Origin: Flavobacteriales bacterium
Lineage (GTDB): Bacteria > Bacteroidota > Bacteroidia > Flavobacteriales_D > Parvicellaceae
Reading direction: 5' to 3'
Length of the DNA stretch: 64,000 bases
NCBI GenBank assembly: GCA_029251405.1
Contig: JAQXDK010000052.1
Location: 1-64,000 of the forward strand
The position numbers were made by a program, and so were the translations under genes. Numbering within the stretch: the first letter of the stretch is position 1; each line of letters starts with the position of its first letter. Below the pieces are notes generated by a model. It did not search any database and was not told where the DNA came from. It saw nothing but the letters and a program-made list of their open reading frames with translations. Of the stretch, positions 36,060 to 45,010 are shown piece by piece.

Positions 36060-36953
36060 ATGCTTTCATTAAACCCAAAAGACCTTCCGATTCCTAAACT
36101 ACATCATTACTTATTAGGTGCTGTAGTTCCTAGACCAATTTGCTTTGCTAGCACCGTAGACGAAAATGGGAATTCAAATTTAGCACCGTTTTCTTTTTTC
36201 AATGTATTTAGCTCTAACCCACCAATTGCAGTTTTTTCACCATCAAGAAGCGGCAGAACAGGAAAGCATAAAGATACATTTAACAACATTCAAAAGGTAC
36301 GGGAAGTTGTAATAAATATGGTAAACTTTAAAATGGCAGAGCAAATGTCTTTAGCTAGTTCTCCTTATTCACCCGAAGTGGATGAATTTATAAAAAGTGG
36401 GTTTACCAAATTAAAATCAGATTTAGTCCAACCATACCGATTGAAAGAATCACCAGTACAACTGGAATGCAAAGTAATAGAAATAAAGGAATTGGGCCAA
36501 AAGGGAGGTGCAGGAAATTTAATCATTTGTGAAATTCTAAAAATTCATATTTGTGATAATGTATTAGATGCCAATCAAATGATTGACCAACAAAAAATTG
36601 ATTTAGTTGCTCGAATGGGAGGTAATTGGTATTCAAAAACAAATAAAAACTCGATGTTTGAAATTACCAAACCAATTTCTACAATTGGAATAGGTTTTGA
36701 TCAGATGCCTAAAGAAGTTTTAAATAGTAAAATTTTGACTGGAAACGATTTGGGGAAATTAGCTGGTGTAGAGTTTTTACCTGATGAAACATCAGTCAAT
36801 GATTTTAAGTTGATAGAGTTAGGTGAGATTTTTTTAGAATTGGAAGATGATGCAGAAAAATTAGAATTAAAGCTTCAACAAATAGCACAAGAATTTTTAC
36901 TTAATAATGATTTGGAAGCAGCATGGAAAACATTACTTTCGTTTAATAATTAA
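36060..36953 (+). CDS. flavin reductase-like FMN-binding split-barrel protein
   Basis: This 297-residue protein has the flavin-reductase-like split-barrel domain (about 15-190): LLGAVVPRPICFASTVDENGNSNLAPFSFFN, which binds FMN, and VREVVINMVNFKMAEQM. A C-terminal segment of about 90 residues follows with a run rich in Leu and Glu (LELEDDAEKLELKLQQIAQ), probably helical. The electron acceptor or substrate is unknown. It starts a plus-strand run of five genes. Confidence 0.88.
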   Translation: MLSLNPKDLPIPKLHHYLLGAVVPRPICFASTVDENGNSNLAPFSFFNVFSSNPPIAVFSPSRSGRTGKHKDTFNNIQKVREVVINMVNFKMAEQMSLASSPYSPEVDEFIKSGFTKLKSDLVQPYRLKESPVQLECKVIEIKELGQKGGAGNLIICEILKIHICDNVLDANQMIDQQKIDLVARMGGNWYSKTNKNSMFEITKPISTIGIGFDQMPKEVLNSKILTGNDLGKLAGVEFLPDETSVNDFKLIELGEIFLELEDDAEKLELKLQQIAQEFLLNNDLEAAWKTLLSFNN

Positions 36954-36961
36954 AAAAAGCT

Positions 36962-37309
36962 ATGGAACTTAAATTAAATGGAAAAGTGAAGTTGATATTG
37001 GACCTACAGTCTTGGGATTCGGGTTTTACTAAAAGAGAATTTGTTATTACAACTAATGAACAATACCCTCAAGATGTGAAGTTAGAGTGTATCAAAGACA
37101 AAACCAGTTTATTGGATGGTTTATCAGAGGGGGAAGACGTAGAAGTTTCCTTTAATGTACGTGGAAATGAGTACAATGGTAAGTATTATGTAAACTTACA
37201 AGCGTGGAGACTTAATAAAAGTGGTGGTGCAGCACCAGCTACAGAAGAAGCTCCAGCGGAACCAGATTTTGAACCTGTAGGAGACGATGATGACGACCTG
37301 CCATTTTAA
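36962..37309 (+). CDS. DUF3127 OB-fold protein with acidic SSB-like tail
   Basis: This is a 115-residue protein of the Bacteroidota family DUF3127. Residues about 1-85 look like a small OB fold (FTKREFVITTNEQYPQDVKLE, EVSFNVRGNEYNGKYYVNLQAW). A low-complexity Ala/Pro/Glu linker follows, then the end DDDDDLPF. The acidic tail ending in Pro-Phe closely resembles the C-terminal tip of single-stranded DNA-binding proteins, which recruits replication and repair partners. The match with the OB fold makes nucleic-acid binding plausible, but it is inference. It starts 8 bases after the previous gene. Confidence 0.82.
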   Translation: MELKLNGKVKLILDLQSWDSGFTKREFVITTNEQYPQDVKLECIKDKTSLLDGLSEGEDVEVSFNVRGNEYNGKYYVNLQAWRLNKSGGAAPATEEAPAEPDFEPVGDDDDDLPF

Positions 37310-37321
37310 TTAAATTTTTAA

Positions 37322-38710
37322 ATGTCCCTAATTGAAAAATATATAAAAGGGATTCGTTTTCTATTACCATCTCCATTTTCAATTGCGATCATATTAACTT
37401 TATTTACGTTAGTACTTGCTTTTTTTTGGCCCACTAACATCTCTTTTGAAACCCCATCTTCTTCAAATAAGATGGAATATATTCTCAAATCTTGGTACAA
37501 CGGTTTATGGAATGTAAAAGGTCTTGCATTCGCCGTACAAATGATGTTGATGCTATTATTGGGGCATGTTTTAGCAATAAGTAAGCCAATTGATAATGTA
37601 ATTAATAAATTATTACTCTTTTGTAGCAATAATGCTAGAAGCACGTTTATTATCACATTTACTACTTTAATAGTAAGTTGGTTTAATTGGGGTTTAGGCT
37701 TGGTTTTTGGTGCTATTTTTTGTGAAAAAATCATGAATTATGCAGCCAAAAATTCTATTGGACTAAATATGGGTTTAATTGGAGCTTGTGGTTATTCGGG
37801 ATTAATGATATGGCATGGAGGTATTTCAGGATCTTCTTTAATTAAAATTTCAGAGGTAGGACATTTATCAGATTTAGCTCCTGGAAGTGTAAAAAATAGT
37901 GTTCCTCAATTTATAGATTTTTCATTAACTGTATTTTCAAGTATGAATATTTTTGTGACAGTCTCTTTACTAATCATCTTGCCAGTGTCTATGTATTTTT
38001 TTGCAAAAAAATCCAGATTAAAAGTTCCTGAAAGAGTTTTTGAAAATAAGATGGAACAGAAAAAAAATAATTTGATAGGTTTTGAAAAATTTGACCATTC
38101 CAAATTAACTGGAATTCTTCTAGGACTATTAGTTTTACTTTTTTGTTGCTATTTGGCAATAACCCATGCAGCTACCAAATCTTTGCAGTTTATTAATCCA
38201 AATTATTTAAATTTATTCTTACTTGGTCTTGCATTATTTTTTCATAAAAGTTTCTATAATTTCATAAAAGCAATTGACAATGCTATTGGTGGAACAGCAG
38301 CAATATTAATTCAATTTCCTCTTTATTTTGGCATAATGGGTATTGTTACTGACATGGGAATTGTTTCTGATTTTGCAACCTATTTTCAAAGTATTTCCAC
38401 ACCATACACCTACCCACTTTATACTTTTTTAAGTGCTGGATTAGTCAATTTCCTAGTTCCTAGTGGCGGTGGACAGTGGTACATTCAAGGTCCTTTGATT
38501 ATACAATCAACTGTAGAAATGGGAATTTCTCTAGAAAAGAGTATTATGGCTATGGCCTACGGAGACCAACTTACTAATATGATGCAGCCCTTTTGGGCAC
38601 TACCTTTGTTGGGTATAACAGGTTTAAAGGCAAAAGAGATACTGCCATACACCTTAATTATGATGGTGATAGGGTTTTTGGTTTTTAGTGCTGCATTACT
38701 TATATTCTAG
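37322..38710 (+). CDS. atoE: short-chain fatty acid transporter, AtoE family
   Basis: This 462-residue inner-membrane protein has about twelve hydrophobic segments and belongs to the AtoE family. The start FIRFLLPSPF-type sequence (KGIRFLLPSPFSIAI), HGGISGSSLIKISEVGH, and SGGGQWYIQGPLI are characteristic. It is likely to move short-chain fatty acids or acetoacetate. It begins 12 bases after the DUF3127 gene, with no functional link evident. Confidence 0.9.
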   Translation: MSLIEKYIKGIRFLLPSPFSIAIILTLFTLVLAFFWPTNISFETPSSSNKMEYILKSWYNGLWNVKGLAFAVQMMLMLLLGHVLAISKPIDNVINKLLLFCSNNARSTFIITFTTLIVSWFNWGLGLVFGAIFCEKIMNYAAKNSIGLNMGLIGACGYSGLMIWHGGISGSSLIKISEVGHLSDLAPGSVKNSVPQFIDFSLTVFSSMNIFVTVSLLIILPVSMYFFAKKSRLKVPERVFENKMEQKKNNLIGFEKFDHSKLTGILLGLLVLLFCCYLAITHAATKSLQFINPNYLNLFLLGLALFFHKSFYNFIKAIDNAIGGTAAILIQFPLYFGIMGIVTDMGIVSDFATYFQSISTPYTYPLYTFLSAGLVNFLVPSGGGQWYIQGPLIIQSTVEMGISLEKSIMAMAYGDQLTNMMQPFWALPLLGITGLKAKEILPYTLIMMVIGFLVFSAALLIF

Positions 38711-38740
38711 AATTAGAGTTTAATTTTTTTTGGACACGTT

Positions 38741-39265
38741 ATGGTATCATATAAGGTTTTTAAATCTAAAAGATTAATAATTAGGCCGACTTTGGAAGGA
38801 GATGCTGAATTAATTTATCAATTAATGAACACTGATAATTTTATTAAATATGTAGGTGACAGACAAATAGATTCAATCAGTAGTGCAGAAAATTATATTA
38901 AGCTTAAAATGTTACCACAATTAGAAGCTAAAGGTTATTCAAATTACACATTAATTAATGCAATAAATGGAAGTAAAATTGGGATATGTGGTCTTTACGA
39001 TAGAAGTGGAATAGAAGGAATCGATGTTGGGTTTGGTATTTTACCAAAATTTGAGGGTCTTGGATATGCATATGAGTCGGCGTCTAGAATTATTAAAGCT
39101 GCATTTGAAGAGTTTAAAATTGAAGAATTAAAAGCGATTACAGATCAAAAAAATATTGCATCTCAAAACCTACTAAAGAAATTAGGATTTGAACTTAATG
39201 GTAAAATAGTTCTTCCAAATGAAGATGATGAATTGTTTTTATTTAGATTTAAAAAATTTAGATAG
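38741..39265 (+). CDS. GNAT family N-acetyltransferase
   Basis: This 174-residue protein is of the RimJ/RimL-like GNAT type: an early KSKRLIIRPTLEGDAELIYQLM, then VGFGILPKFEGLGYAYESASRIIKAAFE, which binds acetyl-CoA, and ITDQKNIASQNLLKKLGFE. The acceptor is unknown. It is 30 bases after atoE. Confidence 0.88.
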   Translation: MVSYKVFKSKRLIIRPTLEGDAELIYQLMNTDNFIKYVGDRQIDSISSAENYIKLKMLPQLEAKGYSNYTLINAINGSKIGICGLYDRSGIEGIDVGFGILPKFEGLGYAYESASRIIKAAFEEFKIEELKAITDQKNIASQNLLKKLGFELNGKIVLPNEDDELFLFRFKKFR

Positions 39266-39337
39266 TCAAAAATTAAACTTTATTATCATTACAAAATTCT
39301 ATATTTAAAATATATTATTGAGGTTAAAACAATTTTT

Positions 39338-39694
39338 ATGAAAAAGAATATTATTTATTTATTATTAACTATTTCTATCTCTTTTTCTTGTACTAAAAAT
39401 ACACAAATAACTTTTTATTGGGACGAAACAGGATGTTCAGATCCTTGGTTAGACTTCTACTTAGCAGATACTTTTTCTCAAGAAGCACAGATGAAAGCTA
39501 TAGAAGATTATTTATCCAACGAAAATATAGATTTAATATCCTTAGAGAGTCAATTTGATTCCTCTAAAATAGAATTATGCTTAGCTTGTCACTGTAAAAC
39601 TGGAAAAGTTTTTAAATTGATTATTCCCCAAAATGATAAAAGAAAAATGAAAAGCTTGGGAATAAACCAATTCGACCTTAACTTTTATCAATAG
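39338..39694 (+). CDS. small lipoprotein with a C-A-C-H-C-K-T-G cysteine motif
   Basis: This is a 118-residue protein with a lipoprotein signal (KKNIIYLLLTISISFSC, acylated Cys at about residue 18). The mature part has WDETGCSDPW and, near residue 90, LCLACHCKTGKVFKL. The closely spaced cysteines and adjacent His suggest metal or disulfide chemistry, but I do not recognise a named family. It sits 72 bases after the GNAT gene and 179 bases before sdhC. Confidence 0.72.
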   Translation: MKKNIIYLLLTISISFSCTKNTQITFYWDETGCSDPWLDFYLADTFSQEAQMKAIEDYLSNENIDLISLESQFDSSKIELCLACHCKTGKVFKLIIPQNDKRKMKSLGINQFDLNFYQ

Positions 39695-39844
39695 GATTAG
39701 TTAGGCTAATATTTCAATAGTAGTTGGAGATACGAGGCTTAAGAATTCAATATTAATTTATTTATAATTATTCTAAATTGATCTAAAATATTTGTTGTTC
39801 AATCATATTTTTTTGTACTACTCCCTTGACGTTATATTGTTTAT

Positions 39845-39852
39845 TACATTTG
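39845..39852 (+). promoter_or_regulatory. -7 promoter element of sdhCAB
   Basis: TACATTTG matches TAnnTTTG, 21 bases before the sdhC ATG. TTGAC at 39826-39830 is a possible -33 element. Confidence 0.6.
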
Positions 39853-39873
39853 CAATAGTTAAAATAATTAAAC

Positions 39874-40542
39874 ATGAGTAAATCGACTTTTTACACTTCA
39901 GTTGGATACAAAATATTGATGGCGCTCTCGGGACTATTTTTAATGATTTTTTTATTGCAACACTTTGTAATAAATTCTCTTTCACTCATAAGCCCAGATG
40001 CCTTTAATGAAGCTTCTCATTTCATGGGTACTAACCCAATTGTACAATTTCTCTTTCAACCTATATTAATATTTGGAGTTGTTTTTCATTTTATTATGGG
40101 TTTTTTCCTCGATCTAAGAAACCGAAAATCTAGATCTAATTCTTATGTCTACAACAAACCATCAGCAAATTCTTCTTGGTTTTCTAGAAATATGATAATC
40201 AGTGGAATTACTGTTTTAGCTTTTTTAGCAATCCATTTTATAGATTTTTGGATTCCGGAAATTAATTATAAATACATTCAGCAATCAACTGAAGATCCAA
40301 CTAGATACTATCATGAATTACATGAGAAATTCGCATTATTACCTAGGGTGATTGCTTACGTAGTAGCTTTCTTTTTCCTATCACTTCACCTATTACACGG
40401 ATTTCAGTCCTCTTTTCAAAGTGTTGGCGTTTCCACAAACAAAACAAGATTAACGTTTAACAAAATCGGGAATATTTTTGCAATAGCTGTACCTTTTGGA
40501 TTCATAGTAATTGCTTTGTTTCACTACCTAACTCAACATTAA
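39874..40542 (+). CDS. sdhC: succinate dehydrogenase cytochrome b subunit
   Basis: This 222-residue membrane anchor of complex II is the five-helix type B cytochrome that binds two b-type hemes and needs no SdhD. Conserved histidines are in [31 protein letters not shown] and [15 protein letters not shown]. It begins a three-gene unit with sdhA (5 bases) and sdhB (7 bases) and has its own promoter. Confidence 0.95.
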   Translation: MSKSTFYTSVGYKILMALSGLFLMIFLLQHFVINSLSLISPDAFNEASHFMGTNPIVQFLFQPILIFGVVFHFIMGFFLDLRNRKSRSNSYVYNKPSANSSWFSRNMIISGITVLAFLAIHFIDFWIPEINYKYIQQSTEDPTRYYHELHEKFALLPRVIAYVVAFFFLSLHLLHGFQSSFQSVGVSTNKTRLTFNKIGNIFAIAVPFGFIVIALFHYLTQH

Positions 40543-40547
40543 ATATT

Positions 40548-42551
40548 ATGGCAAAATTAAATTCTGGCGTACCAAAAGGAGAGTTAAAAGACAAATGGAC
40601 TCAATACAAAGACTCTATTGATTTAGTCAATCCAGCCAATAAAAGAAATATTGATGTAATTGTTGTTGGTACTGGATTAGCTGGTGGTTCTGCTTCAGCA
40701 ACATTAGCAGAGCTGGGATACAATGTGAAAACATTTTGTTATCAAGATAGTCCCAGAAGAGCTCACTCAATAGCAGCACAAGGTGGAATCAATGCTGCAA
40801 AGAATTATCAGGGCGATGGTGATTCAACATACAGACTATTTTACGATACCGTTAAAGGAGGTGATTACAGATCAAGAGAAGCGAACGTTTATAGATTGGC
40901 AGAAGTTTCTACAAATATTATTGATCAATGTGTAGCTCAAGGAGTACCTTTTGCTAGAGACTACGGTGGATTATTAGATAATAGATCTTTTGGTGGAGTA
41001 TTAGTTTCCAGAACTTTTTATGCCAAAGGACAAACCGGACAACAACTATTATTAGGTGCTTATTCTGCCATGAATAGACAAATAGCAAGAGGTAAAATTA
41101 AAATGCACAATCGTCACGAAATGTTGGACGTGGTCTTAGTGGACGGTAAGGCTAGAGGAATTATTGCTAGAAATTTGGTTACAGGTGAAATTGAAAGGCA
41201 TTCAGCTCATGCGGTAGTAATCGCATCTGGAGGTTATGGAAATGTATATTTCTTATCTACCAATGCGATGGGAAGTAATACTACTGCTGCTTGGAAAATT
41301 CATAAAAAGGGAGCATTTTTTGCCAACCCTTGCTACACCCAAATACATCCAACATGTATTCCAAGATCTGGTGATTACCAGTCTAAACTTACTCTTATGT
41401 CTGAATCTTTAAGAAATGATGGAAGAATTTGGGTTCCTAAAAATATGGATGATGTTAAAGCTCTTAGAGAAGGTACGTTAAAAGCTACTAATATAAAAGA
41501 AGAAGACAGAGATTACTATTTAGAAAGAAGATATCCAGCATTTGGAAACTTAGTCCCTAGGGATGTTGCTTCTAGAGCAGCTAAAGAAAGGTGCGATGCA
41601 GGTTACGGTGTTAACCAAACTGGAGAAGCAGTTTATTTAGATTTTAGTTCTGCCATTACAAGATATGGAAAAGAGCAGGCTTTACTAAAAGGCGAAGATG
41701 AAAACAATCATCAACTCGTGAAGAAACTAGGTCAAGAAATAGTAAAGTCCAAGTACGGGAACTTATTTCAGATGTATGAAAAAATTGTTGACGAAAATCC
41801 TTACGAAACTCCAATGATGATTTACCCTGCGGTTCATTACACAATGGGTGGCGTTTGGGTTGATTATAATTTAATGACTACTGTTCCAGGTCTTTATGCG
41901 ATAGGGGAAGCTAATTTTTCTGACCATGGATCTAACAGACTTGGAGCTTCAGCATTAATGCAAGGGTTAGCCGATGGATACTTTGTTCTACCTTACACAA
42001 TTGGAGATTATTTGTCCGATGATATTAGAACTGGCTCCATAAGTACGGATTCACCCGAGTTTGATGAAGCTGAAAATAATGTCAATAAATTATTGGACCA
42101 ATTAATAAATAATAAAGGAAAGCACTCTGTAGATTATTACCACAAAAAACTAGGGAAGATTATGTGGGATAAATGTGGAATGGCAAGAACTGAAACGGGA
42201 TTAAAGCAAGCTATTAAAGAAATTAAGGAGCTAAGAGAAGATTTTTGGAAAAATGTTATAGTTCCTGGAAACCGCAATGAATTAAATAAAGAATTAGAAA
42301 AGGCTGGTAGAGTGGCAGACTTTCTAGAGCTAGGAGAATTATTTGCAAAAGATGCTTTAACTAGAAATGAATCTTGCGGTGGTCACTTTAGAGAGGAATA
42401 TGCTACCAAAGAAGGAGAAGCTAAAAGAGATGACAAAAATTTCACGTTTGTTTCTGCGTGGGAATATGCTGGAGAACCTTCTGAAGCAAAACTCCACAAA
42501 GAGGAATTAGAATTTGAAAATATAGCGGTAAAAGAAAGGTCTTATAAATAA
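40548..42551 (+). CDS. sdhA: succinate dehydrogenase flavoprotein subunit
   Basis: SdhA oxidises succinate to fumarate using covalently bound FAD. The 667-residue chain has the dinucleotide motif [21 protein letters not shown], the FAD-attachment region [31 protein letters not shown] and [17 protein letters not shown]. It is longer than the mitochondrial form because of the type B C-terminal region. It is the catalytic partner of sdhB and sdhC. Confidence 0.98.
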   Translation: MAKLNSGVPKGELKDKWTQYKDSIDLVNPANKRNIDVIVVGTGLAGGSASATLAELGYNVKTFCYQDSPRRAHSIAAQGGINAAKNYQGDGDSTYRLFYDTVKGGDYRSREANVYRLAEVSTNIIDQCVAQGVPFARDYGGLLDNRSFGGVLVSRTFYAKGQTGQQLLLGAYSAMNRQIARGKIKMHNRHEMLDVVLVDGKARGIIARNLVTGEIERHSAHAVVIASGGYGNVYFLSTNAMGSNTTAAWKIHKKGAFFANPCYTQIHPTCIPRSGDYQSKLTLMSESLRNDGRIWVPKNMDDVKALREGTLKATNIKEEDRDYYLERRYPAFGNLVPRDVASRAAKERCDAGYGVNQTGEAVYLDFSSAITRYGKEQALLKGEDENNHQLVKKLGQEIVKSKYGNLFQMYEKIVDENPYETPMMIYPAVHYTMGGVWVDYNLMTTVPGLYAIGEANFSDHGSNRLGASALMQGLADGYFVLPYTIGDYLSDDIRTGSISTDSPEFDEAENNVNKLLDQLINNKGKHSVDYYHKKLGKIMWDKCGMARTETGLKQAIKEIKELREDFWKNVIVPGNRNELNKELEKAGRVADFLELGELFAKDALTRNESCGGHFREEYATKEGEAKRDDKNFTFVSAWEYAGEPSEAKLHKEELEFENIAVKERSYK

Positions 42552-42558
42552 CAAAAAA

Positions 42559-43305
42559 ATGAAATTAACCCTTAAAATCTGGAGACAAAAAAACAGTACT
42601 GATAAAGGTTCATTAGAGACATATCCTATTAGTGATGTGTCAGAACACATGTCTTTTCTGGAGATGTTAGATGTTTTAAACGAGGAACTTATAGAGAAAG
42701 GAATTGAACCCGTTGCATTCGATCATGATTGTAGAGAAGGTATATGCGGTATGTGTTCACTTTATATAAATGGAGAAGCCCATGGGCCCGATAGGAGAGT
42801 CACGACTTGCCAACTTCATATGAGGAAATTTAATGATGGAGATACCATCTTTATAGAACCATTTAGAGCTAATGCATTTCCAGTTGTCAAAGACTTAGTT
42901 GTTGACAGATCCTCTTTTGATAGAATTCAACAAGCTGGAGGTTTCGTTTCAGTAAACACTTCAGGTAATACCCAAGACGCAAACAGCATTCCTATACCAA
43001 AAGATGATGCAGATACAGCATTTGACGCTGCAACTTGCATTGGCTGTGGAGCTTGTGTAGCTTCTTGTAAAAACTCTTCTGCAATGCTTTTTGTTTCTGC
43101 GAAAGTTTCACAATTCTCTCTATTACCACAAGGTCAAGTTGAAGCAAAAGAAAGAGTCTTGAACATGGTTAATAAAATGGATGAAGAAGGTTTTGGAAAT
43201 TGTACCAATACTGGGGCTTGTGAGGTAGAGTGTCCAAAAGGAATTTCTTTAGACAACATATCTAGAATGAATAGAGAGTTTTTATCTGCTAATATTAAAA
43301 AATAA
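42559..43305 (+). CDS. sdhB: succinate dehydrogenase iron-sulfur subunit
   Basis: This 248-residue protein carries three clusters: [2Fe-2S] with CREGICGMC and a later CQ, [4Fe-4S] with [11 protein letters not shown], and the third cluster with [14 protein letters not shown]. It passes electrons from SdhA to the SdhC hemes and quinone. It is the last gene of the unit; a bidirectional hairpin follows 9 bases after the stop. Confidence 0.98.
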   Translation: MKLTLKIWRQKNSTDKGSLETYPISDVSEHMSFLEMLDVLNEELIEKGIEPVAFDHDCREGICGMCSLYINGEAHGPDRRVTTCQLHMRKFNDGDTIFIEPFRANAFPVVKDLVVDRSSFDRIQQAGGFVSVNTSGNTQDANSIPIPKDDADTAFDAATCIGCGACVASCKNSSAMLFVSAKVSQFSLLPQGQVEAKERVLNMVNKMDEEGFGNCTNTGACEVECPKGISLDNISRMNREFLSANIKK

Positions 43306-43314
43306 ATCAGATAG

Positions 43315-43332
43315 AATTTCTAATTAGAAATT
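43315..43332. terminator. bidirectional terminator palindrome after sdhB
   Basis: AATTTCTAATTAGAAATT is a perfect 18-bp palindrome, giving a 7-bp stem with the loop AATT. It overlaps the stop region of the convergent gene at 43320. T-rich sequence follows on both strands. Confidence 0.55.
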
Positions 43333-43811
43333 TGAGCTTTTATTATTTTTTCTACAGTTGCCCTGTAATACTCAAAGTCCCATCTTATTTGTTTAGTTAC
43401 ATAGTCATAATATGCAATTGAAATAGGTTCTTTTTCAAGGAATCCAACATCGTCATTTTTAGTGTTATGAAATAAAGTAATATCGGCTTTTAAAAATTGT
43501 TTCTTTTTTTTGTTGGGTACATTAACTGCGTCAATAATTAAGTGTTTGGAGACATAACTATCTTTAGAAAACACTATTTTATAAATCCCCCTTGTGGTTA
43601 ATTTTTTTTTAATTTTATTGCCAGATAATATATAATTTTGAAGTTCTGTATTGTTTCTGTAAATTTTAACTCTGCATTTTTTTAATCGACCCTTTCTGTT
43701 TTCCACAGGCAAAAGATTTATCTTCAGTTTAATATTTACTTTATTTTGGCTAATAAAGCTCCAACTCTTTAATAATAATAGGACTAAGGCTAATATTTTA
43801 ATGAATTTCAT
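43320..43811 (-). CDS. small secreted protein of unknown function
   Basis: This 163-residue protein has a signal peptide (KFIKILALVLLLLKSWSFIS) and a basic mature part. The segment KIVFSKDSYVSKHLIIDAVNVPNKKK resembles the carboxypeptidase-regulatory-like beta-sandwich found in many Bacteroidota surface and gliding proteins, with a typical FSKxxYVSK turn. No catalytic residue stands out. It is convergent with sdhB. It could be periplasmic or at the outer membrane; no role is assigned. Confidence 0.72.
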   Translation of the reverse strand: MKFIKILALVLLLLKSWSFISQNKVNIKLKINLLPVENRKGRLKKCRVKIYRNNTELQNYILSGNKIKKKLTTRGIYKIVFSKDSYVSKHLIIDAVNVPNKKKKQFLKADITLFHNTKNDDVGFLEKEPISIAYYDYVTKQIRWDFEYYRATVEKIIKAQISN

Positions 43812-43901
43812 TAGAGAGAATAATGCTTTAAAAAGAACTAATATATTCTATAATTAACCTTAAAAAAATTAATTTTTGTAATTAAATTAAAAGCAAATAG
43901 T

Positions 43902-44852
43902 TTAAAAGATTTCGCTAGCAATATTTTTAACGGCCTCTCCTTTACCCATGGTGTAAAAATGAAGTACCGGAACGCCATAATTAATTAACTCTTTTGATTG
44001 TTCAATGGCCCATTCAGTTCCTATTTTTTTAACTTCTTCATTAGACTTACATTTCTCCAATTCATTAGAAAATTCTTCAGGGAAGTTGGTGTTAAAGAAT
44101 TTGGGGATAAAAGACAGATGTCTAAGGTTAGTTATAGGTTTTAACCCTGGAATAATGGGGACCTGTATCCCAATAGCTCTACATTTATCTACAAATTCAA
44201 AAAACTTTTTGTTATCATAGAAAAGCTGAGTTACTATAAATTCAGCTCCTGCATCAACTTTTTCCTTAAGGTGTTTTAAGTCACTTTTAAGGTTCATTGC
44301 TTCAAAATGCTTTTCTGGATATCCAGCTCCACCAATACAAAAATTTGAAGGACTATTTCTAGTTTCTTCGTATAAATATTGACCATTATTCATTTCATCA
44401 ATTTGCTTTATAAGATCTATAGCAAATTTATTTCCACCTTTAGTTGGGACAAATGAAGATTCATTTTTCATTGGGTCACCCCGAAGAGCGAGAATGTTAT
44501 CAACTCCTAAAAATTTCAAATCTATAAGTGCACTTTCCGTGTCCTCTTTTGTAAATCCTCCGCAAATAATGTGCGGAATTGCATCAACTTTGTAGCGATT
44601 CATCAAAGCAGCACATATTCCCACAGTCCCTGGCCTTTTTCTGATAGAGACTTTTTTTAAAAGACCATTACCCATTTTTTTGTAGTCGTACTCTTCTCTA
44701 TGATAGGTTACATTAATAAAAGGAGGTTTAAATTCCATTAGAGGATCAATTCCTTCGCAAATATCCTCAATTCCTTTTCCTTTAAGTGGTGGGATAATTT
44801 CAAATGAGAAAATAGTTTTATTACTATTTTTAATATAATCAACAACTTTCAT
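43902..44852 (-). CDS. metF: methylenetetrahydrofolate reductase
   Basis: MetF reduces 5,10-methylene-THF to 5-methyl-THF for methionine synthesis. The start at 44852 gives 316 residues beginning MKVVDYIKNSNKTIFSFEIIPP; a farther start would add a non-matching leader. Family motifs include FSFEIIPPLKGKGIED, INVTYHREE, NILALRGDP, and GADFIVTQLF-type AEFIVTQLFYDN. It is FAD-dependent. It stands alone between the small secreted gene and lepA. Confidence 0.95.
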   Translation of the reverse strand: MKVVDYIKNSNKTIFSFEIIPPLKGKGIEDICEGIDPLMEFKPPFINVTYHREEYDYKKMGNGLLKKVSIRKRPGTVGICAALMNRYKVDAIPHIICGGFTKEDTESALIDLKFLGVDNILALRGDPMKNESSFVPTKGGNKFAIDLIKQIDEMNNGQYLYEETRNSPSNFCIGGAGYPEKHFEAMNLKSDLKHLKEKVDAGAEFIVTQLFYDNKKFFEFVDKCRAIGIQVPIIPGLKPITNLRHLSFIPKFFNTNFPEEFSNELEKCKSNEEVKKIGTEWAIEQSKELINYGVPVLHFYTMGKGEAVKNIASEIF

Positions 44853-44996
44853 AGTCACGGCAAAATAAAGTCTAATATTATTTAAAACCAAAATTATTCA
44901 TCTCTCTTATGATATTCATCTTAAACATTTAAATAATGTTTAATGAAATCCCCAAATAATATACTTGCCATATTAGACTTCTATGTGTTTATATAC

Positions 44997-45004
44997 TACA
45001 TTTG
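44997..45004 (+). promoter_or_regulatory. -7 promoter element of lepA, almost touching the ATG
   Basis: TACATTTG is an exact TAnnTTTG match, ending only 6 bases before the lepA ATG at 45011. It overlaps a TTG that could otherwise be read as a start, which argues for the ATG. The leader would be very short or absent. Confidence 0.6.
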
Positions 45005-45010
45005 CTTCAG

